From positions 1,178,001 to 1,242,000 of the forward strand of contig JAPCWB010000001.1 of the NCBI GenBank assembly GCA_025938935.1: DNA of 64,000 nt, given 5' to 3'. The notes under the pieces are model-generated. The model was not told the origin of the DNA. It saw only the letters and a list, made by a program, of their open reading frames with translations, and made no database searches. How positions within the stretch are numbered: position 1 is the stretch's first letter; every line of letters starts with the position of its first letter. The DNA is from Novosphingobium sp. MW5. GTDB taxonomy: Bacteria; Pseudomonadota; Alphaproteobacteria; Sphingomonadales; Sphingomonadaceae. The translations under genes and the position numbers were made by a program. This document shows positions 36,460-44,495 of the stretch, piece by piece.

Positions 36460-36492
36460 GGGCCGGAAGGAAACTTCCGGCCCGTTCTTTTT
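36460..36492 (+). terminator. Rho-independent terminator after the TonB receptor
   Basis: Ten-base perfect stem GGGCCGGAAG (36460-36469) and CTTCCGGCCC (36474-36483) around a GAAA tetraloop, followed by GTTCTTTTTC. It lies between the receptor stop (36415) and the halogenase start (36512). Partial read-through would set the receptor high and the two following genes low. Confidence 0.88.
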
Positions 36493-36511
36493 CAGGCTAG
36501 GGGACAAGCAA

Positions 36512-38022
36512 ATGACGGGAGTGGGTATGGAAGATCGCAGCATCCGCGAAGTGCTGATCGTGGGTGGTGGCAGCGCCGGGTGGATGACCGCCGCCGCGCT
36601 CGCCCGAGGCCCTGCGTGGCACCTGCCGCATCACTGTGATCGAGAGCGAGGAGATCGGCACCGTCGGCGTGGGTGAGGCGACCATTCCGCCGATCCGCAC
36701 CTTCAACGAAACGCTGGGCATTGCCGAGGCTGACTTCGTTCGCGAAACCAAGGCCTCGTTCAAGCTGGGCATCGAATTTGTCGACTGGGGCAAGCAGGGC
36801 CACCGCTATTTCCACCCCTTTGGCGGACATGGCCGCAATTTCGATTACGTGCCACTGCACCAGTACTGGCTGAAGGCCCGCGCCGAGGGTGAGGAAGCCC
36901 CGATCGACGATTGGTCGATGGCACTGGCAGATCGCCCGACTGAACCGCTTCGCTCCGCCCAGCCAGGACCCGCGCTCGGTCCTTTCAACCTATGACTATG
37001 CCTATCACTTCGATGCCGGGCTCTATGCCCAGTACCTGCGGCGCTATGCCGAGGCCAAGGGCGTGGTGCGGATCGAAGGCAAGATCGGCGATGTGACGCT
37101 GAACGCCGAAACCGGCTTCGTCGAAAGCGTGACACTGGAAGACGGACGGTCGTTCGGCGCAGAGCTGTTCGTCGACTGCTCGGGCTTTCGCGGCCTGCTG
37201 ATCGAAGGCGCGCTGAAGTCCGGGTATGAGGACTGGACGCACTGGCTGCCCTGCGACCGCGCCGTGGCCATGCCCTGTGAGAACGCCGGCGAGCCGACTC
37301 CCTACACCCGCTCCACCGCGCGCGAGGCCGGCTGGCAGTGGCGCATTCCGCTGCAGCACCGCACTGGCAACGGCTATGTCTATTGCAGCCAGTTCCTTGA
37401 TGACGACAAGGCCGCCGACCTGCTGGCCAGCCGGCTTGATGGCAAGGCGCTGGGCGATCCGCGTTCGCTGCGCTTCACCACCGGGCGGCGCAAGCAGCAC
37501 TGGAACAAGAACGTGGTCGCGGTCGGCCTGTCGAGCGGCTTCCTCGAACCGCTGGAATCGACCTCGATCCACCTGATCCAGGCGAACATCTCAAAGCTGA
37601 TCGCGCTGTTCCCCGACAAGGATTTCGATCCCGCGACAATCGCCGAATTCAACCGCATTTCGACGATCGAGACCGAGCGGATCCGCGATTTCATCATCCT
37701 CCACTACAAGCTGATGCAGCGCGACGATGCCGAACTGTGGCGCTATTGCGCGGCGATGGAAGTGCCGGAAACACTGCAGCTCAAGATCGACCACTTCCGC
37801 CGCTATGGCCGCCTGGTAGCGCGCGAGATGGACCTGTTTGCCCCGGCCAGCTGGCTGGCGGTACACATCGGCCAGCTCAACTATCCCGAACGGCTCGAAC
37901 CCCTCATGGCTCATCGCGGCGTCGATGCGCGCGACTGGCTGGATAAGCTGCGCGGCGCGATGGAGCGCGAGGCGCAGACCATGCCCGGGCACGCGCAGTT
38001 TATCCAGCGCCTGATCGGCTGA
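36512..38022 (+). CDS. Flavin-dependent tryptophan-halogenase family protein, two frame breaks (near 36608 and 36926)
   Basis: About 502 residues after removing one G at 36608-36609 and one at 36926-36927. The FAD GxGxxG is in [19 protein letters not shown]; then [19 protein letters not shown], the halogenase Lys in [12 protein letters not shown] (equivalent to PrnA Lys79), [13 protein letters not shown], the family-defining W-x-W-x-I-P in [10 protein letters not shown], and [11 protein letters not shown] with the active-site Glu. Residues for HOCl-type halogenation therefore appear complete. Family members next to TonB receptors in Caulobacter, Xanthomonas and sphingomonad sugar loci are common and mostly of unknown natural substrate; no flavin reductase is in the window. 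Both breaks are extra bases in GG runs and look like sequencing errors. Confidence 0.85.
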
Positions 38023-38030
38023 GCAGCGCG

Positions 38031-39410
38031 GTGGCGCAGCTGCCAGAAGCGCTCCGCGGCCTGCTGATGCAGGTCCAGACGCTCCGCCGGGCGCAGCGTT
38101 ACCTGGAGGCTGACGCGCTGCTGGCGGAGGCGCGCGAAGGCTATCCGGCAGATCCGGTGCTGGCCTTCCTGCAGGCGCAGACCCGTTATGAACTTGGCCA
38201 TCCGGCGGCGGACCTGTTTGGCGAGGCGGCACGGCTCGATCCGGCAAACCGCGACGCCCTGCGCAACCGGGCGCTGGCGCTGGTTTCGGAAGGCGCGGCC
38301 GATCAGGCGCGGGCCATGCTGGAGAAAGAGCTCGCCGAGCGGCCCGACTGGCTTGATGGGCACAAGGTGCTCGCCACGCTGAAATGGACGCACGGCGCGC
38401 GCGGGCATTTCGCCGATCACTATGCCCCCGCCTGCCGCGCCCTGCCCGATCGGCTGGACCTGTGGACGGCGTGGTTCCGCATGGCCGCGCAGGCGCGGGA
38501 CTGGCCGGCGGCCTCGGCCGTGCTGGACGAGGCCGAGCGGCACCACGCCGGTTCGCCAGCCATGCTTGCCTGCCGGCTGTTTGTCGCGGTGGAATCGCAT
38601 GACGATGCGGCGGTGCCCGGACTGCTTGCCAAGACTGCGCATATTCGCGGCGACGTAACCAGCCTGTGCCGTGTGCGCCATGCCCTGCGCAGCGGCGATT
38701 TCCGCGCTGCCGAGACGGAGGCACTGGCGCAAGTCGGCGGACCTTCCGCGCCGCTCTATTGGCCCTACCTCTCGCTGGCATGGCGGCTGCTGGACGACGA
38801 GCGCTGGCTCTGGCTCGACCGGCCGGATGACCTGATTCAGGCGATCGAAAGCGACATGCCAGCGGACGAGCTTGAGGAACTGGCGGACCTCCTCCGCTCG
38901 CTCCACACCGCGCAGGCGCCCTATATCGAACAGTCGGTGCGCGGCGGCACCCAGACCGATCGTTCGGTCCTGCTCCGCCACGAAGCGCCGCTGCAACGGC
39001 TGCGGGCACGAATGCTGGACATGGTCGCCAGCCATGTTGCCCATTTGCCTGCTGCCGATCCGGCGCACCCGCTGCTGGCGGCACCGCGCCATGGGCCGCA
39101 CCTGATCGAAGGCAGCTGGTCGGTGCGGCTGGAACGGCAAGGCTTCAACGTGCCGCATACCCACGCGATGGGCTGGCTGAGCTCGGCCTTTTACATCTCA
39201 CTGCCCGAGCGGATGGGGCCGGAGCCTGCGGGCTACATCGAATTCGGCGCGGCGCCGCCAGAATTGGGCCTGCCGCTGGCGGCGTACCGGACGATCCGGC
39301 CCGAGCCGGGGCGGCTGGCGTTGTTCCCTTCAACCACCTGGCACGGCACCGTGCCGTTCGACGATGGCGAGCGGCTGGTGGTCGCCTTCGATGTGCGCCG
39401 CCCGCTCTAG
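38031..39410 (+). CDS. TPR protein with C-terminal putative 2OG-Fe(II) oxygenase domain
   Basis: 459 residues. The N-terminal ~270 residues are helical TPR-like repeats (RRAQRYLEADALLAEAREG, DPANRDALRNRALALVSEGA, RPDWLDGHKVLATL). The C-terminal ~200 residues match the 2OG-FeII_Oxy_5 group: VPHTHAMGWLSSAFYISLP gives the HxH iron ligands, GYIEFG the strand, LFPSTTWHGTVPF the distal His, and DDGERLVVAFDV the 2OG-binding Arg region. It starts at a GTG eight bases after the halogenase stop. Such proteins recur behind TonB receptor/halogenase pairs; the substrate is unknown. Its TAG shares CTAG (39407-39410) with the stop of the opposing fructokinase. Confidence 0.78.
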   Translation: MAQLPEALRGLLMQVQTLRRAQRYLEADALLAEAREGYPADPVLAFLQAQTRYELGHPAADLFGEAARLDPANRDALRNRALALVSEGAADQARAMLEKELAERPDWLDGHKVLATLKWTHGARGHFADHYAPACRALPDRLDLWTAWFRMAAQARDWPAASAVLDEAERHHAGSPAMLACRLFVAVESHDDAAVPGLLAKTAHIRGDVTSLCRVRHALRSGDFRAAETEALAQVGGPSAPLYWPYLSLAWRLLDDERWLWLDRPDDLIQAIESDMPADELEELADLLRSLHTAQAPYIEQSVRGGTQTDRSVLLRHEAPLQRLRARMLDMVASHVAHLPAADPAHPLLAAPRHGPHLIEGSWSVRLERQGFNVPHTHAMGWLSSAFYISLPERMGPEPAGYIEFGAAPPELGLPLAAYRTIRPEPGRLALFPSTTWHGTVPFDDGERLVVAFDVRRPL

Positions 39411-40300
39411 AGCGCGGACTTGCCCAGCAGGATAGCCCCGGTGATTCCCGCCTCGTCGCCAAGTCCGGGCAGGACGATATAGCGTTCCAGCCCCGGATCG
39501 AGCTGAGCTGCCCGGACATAGCCGCCCAGCAGCCGTTCAGTTGCCAATCGAAGCGCCTCGATCAACCCCGGCGTCTTCATCACCCCGCCGCCGAAGACCA
39601 GCCGGTCGGGCATGTGCAGCAGCACAAGGTTCGCGGCGAGTTGGCCAAGGTATCCGGCAATCAGCTCCACCTTCTCGGCCGGGCTTGCCAGTTTGGATAG
39701 GCTGGTTCCCCAGCGGTCCTCGATCGCCGGACCGCTGGCCAAACCCTCAAGGCAATCGCCGTGAAAGGGGCAGCGGCCGGGGAAGGGGTCAATCGCGGGA
39801 TCGCGGACCACGGCAATATGTCCGGCCTCGAAGTGTGAAAATCCGGCGAGCGAGCGGCCACTCTGCACGACGCCTGTGCCGATGCCGGTGCCGATGGTGG
39901 TATAGGCCAGCGTCCGGCAACCTTGCCCCGCGCCCATTGCCCATTCGCCCAGAGCCGCACCGTTGACGTCGGTATCGACCACGATCGGCGCGCCGAATTC
40001 GCCCAGACAATCGTGGAACCGCGCGCCGGCCCAGCCGGGCTTTGGCGTGGTGGTGAAGCGGCCATAGTCTGCCGAGGCGGGATCGATGTCGATGGGGCCG
40101 AAGCTGGCGACGCCGAAGCTGGCGATCGGACCGTGCTCGGCCACCGCCCGGCGGAAGAAATCCGCCACCTCGGGAAAGCATTCTTCGGGCCTGCGCGTGG
40201 CGACGCGCGTTTCGGCGAGCACCTGTCCGTCCTCCCGCGCGAGCGCGAGGACAAATTTGGTTCCGCCCGCCTCAATCGCCCCGATCAGTCGCTCAGCCAT
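39407..40300 (-). CDS. ROK-family fructokinase
   Basis: 297 residues. N-terminal phosphate loop GAIEAGGTKFVLALA; sugar-site TDVNGAALGEWAMGAG; second glycine loop TTIGTGIGTGVV; zinc/ROK signature GRCPFHGDCLEGLASGPA; C-terminal VFGGGVMKTPGL. The H-x-C-x-F-H-x-x-C arrangement is typical of ROK fructokinases. AAGGA precedes the ATG at 40300 by six bases. It lies 14 bases after the GH13 stop on the same strand, so the two form one unit likely driven from the operator at 41955. It phosphorylates fructose freed by GH32/GH68/GH13. Confidence 0.9.
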   Translation of the reverse strand: MAERLIGAIEAGGTKFVLALAREDGQVLAETRVATRRPEECFPEVADFFRRAVAEHGPIASFGVASFGPIDIDPASADYGRFTTTPKPGWAGARFHDCLGEFGAPIVVDTDVNGAALGEWAMGAGQGCRTLAYTTIGTGIGTGVVQSGRSLAGFSHFEAGHIAVVRDPAIDPFPGRCPFHGDCLEGLASGPAIEDRWGTSLSKLASPAEKVELIAGYLGQLAANLVLLHMPDRLVFGGGVMKTPGLIEALRLATERLLGGYVRAAQLDPGLERYIVLPGLGDEAGITGAILLGKSAL

Positions 40301-40314
40301 CGCCGTTCCTTGGT

Positions 40315-41894
40315 TCAAACCCGGCCGACATAGGCCGAAAGCACGGGCAGCTCATCCCCGTCCGGCGCGCCAAGTGCAATCAGGGATTCGACCGGTCTGT
40401 CGAAAGCGAATTGTCCGTCGGCATGTCCGAGATTGAAAACGCAAAGCAACGTCTCGCTCCCCGTGCTGCGTGTGAAGGCGAGCACATTGTCGTCAGCCTG
40501 CAGGAGGGTGTAAGTGCCCAGCCGCAGGGCAGGCGAGCCCTTGCGCAAGGCGATCACTGCGCGGGCAAAGTGCAGCACCGAACCCGCATCCGCCTCTTGC
40601 GCGGCGACCGAATGCGCCAGGTGGCGCGGATCGACCGGCAGCCACGGATCGTCACTGCCAAAGCCCGCATCCGGCGCATCGTCCCACACCATCGGCGTGC
40701 GCGCCCCGTCGCGGCAATTGGTCTGCGGCCAGTTGCGAATGGCCTCGGGATCAAGCAACCGTTCGAAGGGGATGTCGGCGTGGACCAGCCCCAGCTCCTC
40801 ACCGTAATAGACGAAGGGATTGCCGCGCAGGCACATCAGGAGCAGCAGCATCAGCTTGGCATAGCCGTCCGCGTCGCGCCCCTGCCCGCAGCGGCTGACG
40901 ATCCGCACGGCATCATGGTTGGAAAAGGCGAGGCTGGGCCAGGTCCCTTCCGGCCAGCGCCCCATGACTTCTGCCACATAGGCCGGGGTCACCTGCGGCC
41001 CGGCGAGGAAGTCGAAATTGTAGGCGGTGTTGAGCCGCTTGTTCCCTGCCGTCGCCAGCTGCATTTCGCGGGTGGCATCGGCGCCGCCGATCTCGGCCAC
41101 GGTGAAGCGCGCGTCATAGAGGTCCATCAACGCGCGCAGCCGCTCGACGAAAGGCACCAGTTCTGGCTGCGACATGTTGTTGATCTGAAGCTGAAAATCG
41201 TGCGGCCGGGTCGGATGCTTCATGCCGCTCGGCGGATTGTCGGCCAGCGAGGTGTTGTAGAACGCGCATTGCAGGGCATCGAGGCGGAAACCGTCAACGC
41301 CGAGGTCGAGCCAGAACTTCGCGACGCCAAGCAGCGCCTGCTGCACCGCCTCGTTATGCAGGTTGAGCTGCGGCTGTTCGGGCAGGAAATTGTGCATGTA
41401 ATACTGCCCGCGCCGCGCGTCCAGGTCCACGCCGGGCCATAGAACACTGACTGCCAGTTGCTGGGCGGCGATCCATCCGGTTTGGCATCGGCCCAGACGA
41501 ACCAGTCAGCGCGGGGGTTGTCGCGGCTGGCACGGCTTTCGGTGAACCAGGGATGCTCATCGGAGCAATGGGCATAGACCTGATCGATGATGACCTTAAG
41601 GCCGAGGTCGTGCGCGCGGGAGAGTAGCGCCTTGAAATCATCGAGCGTGCCGAAGACCGGATCGACGTCGCAGTAATCCGACACGTCATAGCCGTAATCG
41701 GCCATCGGCGAGGTGAAGAAGGGCGAGAGCCAGATCCCGTCCACCCCCAGCGAGGCGACGTGATCGAGGTGCCGGGTGATCCCGTTCAGGTCCCCCACGC
41801 CATCGCCGTTGCTGTCAGCGAAAGAGCGCGGATAGATCTGGTAAATCGTCGCCCCGCGCCACCATTGCGCGCCGGCGTCCAGCTGCTGTTCCAT
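40315..41894 (-). CDS. GH13 alpha-glucosidase (GH13_23-like, sucrose-active candidate), frame broken near 41421
   Basis: About 526 residues after adding one G at 41421 (minus-strand TGG/AC): NWQSVFYGPAWTW joins DARRGQYYMHNFL. The GH13 regions are present: GDLNGITRHLDHVASLGVDG, VIIDQVYAHCSDEHPWF (region I), DGFRLDALQ with nucleophile Asp (II), FTVAEIGGADA with acid/base Glu (III) and LAFSNHDAVRI with the third Asp (IV), then TPMVWDD. The 'FSNHD-VR' form is that of GH13_23/amylosucrase-neighbouring alpha-glucosidases, which split sucrose, turanose or maltose. No signal peptide. It shares the 116-base divergent gap, with its CAATCGATTG operator, with the transporter at 42011. Confidence 0.88.
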
Positions 41895-41954
41895 GATCTT
41901 CTCCCGATCGGCCTGTCCGGCAGAGGCATTTCATAGCGCGATATTTGCTTTATG

Positions 41955-41964
41955 CAATCGATTG
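41955..41964. promoter_or_regulatory. LacI-type operator CAATCGATTG (GH13/transporter divergent promoter)
   Basis: Fourth perfect copy, with flanks ATG and TAA. It lies 61 bases from the GH13 start (minus) and 47 bases from the transporter start (plus), so one site could control both divergent units. Confidence 0.82.
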
Positions 41965-42010
41965 TAATAAACCCTGCACAACAGGCCGTGAAGCCGATTG
42001 GAGGGGAATG

Positions 42011-43474
42011 ATGGAAAAGCCGCGCAAGTCGCTTGGCGGGCTCGTCAACATGCAGATCATGGGTCTTGGCGTTGCCAGTTCCTTTGCCCTGCAGGAATCA
42101 AACACCGCCCGGATTTTCCAGACCATGGGGGTGGAGCTTGCCACCCTGCCGATCCTCATGCTCGCCGGGCCGGTGACCGGGCTCATCATGCAGCCGATCA
42201 TCGGCCACTATTCCGATCGCACATGGTGCCGGCTGGGACGGCGGCGGCCCTATTTTCTGGGTGGCGCGATTGTTGCCACGCTCGCCATGCTGGTCCTGCC
42301 CAATGCCGGTTCGCTGTGGCTGGCCGTGGCCATGTTGTGGATCCTCGACTTCGCGCTCAACGCCGTCATGGAGCCGGGCCGCGCCTTTACCAGCGAGATG
42401 ACGCCGACCAGCCAGCGCACCTTTGCCTTTGGCCTCGGCATGCTGATTGGCGGCGGTGGGCAGGTGGTTGGCCACATGGCGCCTTGGGTGCTGGAGCAGA
42501 TCAACGTATCGAACGTCGCCCCGGCTGGAGTAATCCCCGATACGGTGCGCCTGTCCTATTACATCGGCGCGCTGTTCACTATCCTTGGAGTCGGGTGGAC
42601 GGTCTTTGCCGTGCGCGAATACAGCCCGGCGGAACTCGCCGCGTTCGGCGATCAGGAAGAGGCGGAGGCGCGTCCGCACGAAGCGCTGGTTCGCCCGCGC
42701 GGCGGAGAGCGGGTGGTGATCGCCGGACTGGTCCTGACGGCACTGATCCCGGCATTCGCCCGCACCCAGTATTCGCTCTATGTGCTCAGCCTTGGCGCTG
42801 TGCTGGTCGGGCTGGCGCAGATGGCCAATGCGCGGGGGGCGCGGGACGGCTTCGTCGCCCATGTCTTCAGCGATCTGGCGCAGATGCCGCCGGTGATGAA
42901 ACAGCTCGCGGTTGTCCACTTCTTCACCTGGATCGCGCTGTTCATCCGCTGGCCGTTCACCACTCCGGTGATCACGCAATATGTCTTCCACTCGACCGAC
43001 CCGACCTCCGCCGCTTACAACGAAGGCGCCAATTGGGTGGACCTGCTCAATACGACTTACAGCGTGGTTTCGGCGCTGGCCGCGGTGCTGCTCTTTCCCT
43101 GGCTGGCCCGCCGCTTCGGCAATGTCCGGACGCACACCGCATTCCTGTGGCTGGCGGTTGCCTGCTACGTGTCGATCCTGTTCATCCGCGACAAGTACCT
43201 GCTGTTCGTGCCCTATGTCGGCTTCGGGCTGGTCTGGACATCGCTGAACCTGCTGCCCTTCGTGATCCTCACCAAGGTGCTGCCGGCGAACAAGCTGGGC
43301 ATCTACCTCGGCATCTTCAATTTCTTCATCGTCATCCCGCAGATCCTCGTTTCAACGACGATGGGCCCGATCCTGACGGCCTTCTTCCCCGGCGATCCCG
43401 TCTGGACCTTCCTGATCGGCGCGGTCGCCACAGCCTTCGCGGCACTTGCGATGATGAGGGTGGCTGCCGATTGA
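42011..43474 (+). CDS. MFS sucrose/oligosaccharide:proton symporter (SLC45/GPH-like)
   Basis: 487 residues, about twelve membrane segments. The N-terminal loop reads IGHYSDRTWCRLGRRRPYFL, the conserved RxGRRxPY motif of sucrose/maltose symporters (plant SUT and Caulobacter-type). MLWILDFALNAVMEPGRAF parallels the transporter at 24542, its paralogue. Tandem ATGs lie at 42008 and 42011; GGAGG at 42000-42004 has better spacing to 42011. The divergent GH13 gene and shared operator tie it to sucrose or glucosyl-fructoside uptake. The gene stands alone on its strand; a convergent pilus operon follows after 118 bases. Confidence 0.88.
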   Translation: MEKPRKSLGGLVNMQIMGLGVASSFALQESNTARIFQTMGVELATLPILMLAGPVTGLIMQPIIGHYSDRTWCRLGRRRPYFLGGAIVATLAMLVLPNAGSLWLAVAMLWILDFALNAVMEPGRAFTSEMTPTSQRTFAFGLGMLIGGGGQVVGHMAPWVLEQINVSNVAPAGVIPDTVRLSYYIGALFTILGVGWTVFAVREYSPAELAAFGDQEEAEARPHEALVRPRGGERVVIAGLVLTALIPAFARTQYSLYVLSLGAVLVGLAQMANARGARDGFVAHVFSDLAQMPPVMKQLAVVHFFTWIALFIRWPFTTPVITQYVFHSTDPTSAAYNEGANWVDLLNTTYSVVSALAAVLLFPWLARRFGNVRTHTAFLWLAVACYVSILFIRDKYLLFVPYVGFGLVWTSLNLLPFVILTKVLPANKLGIYLGIFNFFIVIPQILVSTTMGPILTAFFPGDPVWTFLIGAVATAFAALAMMRVAAD

Positions 43475-43592
43475 TCCGGAAAGCTGATGAAGCTCTCCGA
43501 ACCAGGGCCTCGTCATGACATTCGGGCGGGATCGAGATGCCGCGATGCGAGAAAATCTCGCTTCGGACCGATGAACTCAAGTAAGGTGAGAG

Positions 43593-44495
43593 CTAGATCC
43601 CGGGCGTGAAAGTCAGCGTGATGACATCTGCATAGACGCCTGCGAGCTTGCCGGAGGGCACGCCGCCGGTGAGCGACATTACGAAGGGATAGGTGCTCCC
43701 CGCCACAGTGGCGCGCGCAACGTTGTTGGTGCCGCTGCTGCTGAGCGTCGAACCGTTGAACGTCATGGAATAGGGGATCGAATTGCTGGTGTTGTAGGGC
43801 GGCGTTGCCCCCGCCAGAACCATGGTCGAGCTGTTGAGCGTGGAGACCGCGACGTTGATCGAATTGGTGCTCTTCAGGCCAACCTGCAGGGTCTGGGTGG
43901 CGCTGGTGAAGTTGCCGAAATCGAGCGTCTGCGGGCTGGCCGTGACGACGCTGAGGACATTGGTGATGGTGGAATTGAGGCTGGTCAGCGAACCGGTGGC
44001 CGACGTTTGTACAACATTGTTTTTCAGGCACTGCAGCGAATAGCCGAGATTTTCGGTAAAGCTGTTGCCACCGACAAAATCCGTCGTCGTGTTGACCGGA
44101 AGCGAAACGGTAAATGTTGCCGAGGTCGTGACGTTACCAGTCCCGAGCGCAATCGCGGTGATGCCCGGTTGGCCCGCCGCGGTCGTGCCGCTCTGGAAGG
44201 ACACGGTCTGGTTGTTCGCATTCGTGATCGAATACTGCGGACCCGCGGCACCAATCCGCAGTGTTCCTGTTGCGGAATCGGTGAAGATCAGCCGGAAGGC
44301 ATCGTCGGAATTGGCGCCCTTGCTGATGGTGACCGTAAACGTCGTCGTCGTTGCGGCGACGGCCTTGATCGGATCGTAATTGAGCGTCGCCGGCGACGCA
44401 CTGATCGTTGCGGCACAGACCGCCATAGCCGGGCTGGCGGCAAGCAGGGCAACGGACATGGCCCCTGCCGCGGCGAACTTGCGCATGGTCCTCAT
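43593..44495 (-). CDS. Two-domain SCPU/CsuE-like pilus tip subunit
   Basis: 300 residues with a signal peptide ending ASPAMA. Two spore-coat-protein-U-like beta domains: the first begins VCAATISASPATLNYDPIKA, the second near VVTASPQTLDFGNFTSATQT. The C-terminus ends AGVYADVITLTFTPGI, the donor-strand-like 'G.y.d..t.t..p' ending of SCPU pilins. A two-domain SCPU protein at the end of a chaperone-usher operon is the arrangement of CsuE, the tip adhesin of archaic pili. ATGA overlap with the usher; an internal ATG three codons in has its own GAGG and may be the true start. Confidence 0.82.
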   Translation of the reverse strand: MRTMRKFAAAGAMSVALLAASPAMAVCAATISASPATLNYDPIKAVAATTTTFTVTISKGANSDDAFRLIFTDSATGTLRIGAAGPQYSITNANNQTVSFQSGTTAAGQPGITAIALGTGNVTTSATFTVSLPVNTTTDFVGGNSFTENLGYSLQCLKNNVVQTSATGSLTSLNSTITNVLSVVTASPQTLDFGNFTSATQTLQVGLKSTNSINVAVSTLNSSTMVLAGATPPYNTSNSIPYSMTFNGSTLSSSGTNNVARATVAGSTYPFVMSLTGGVPSGKLAGVYADVITLTFTPGI

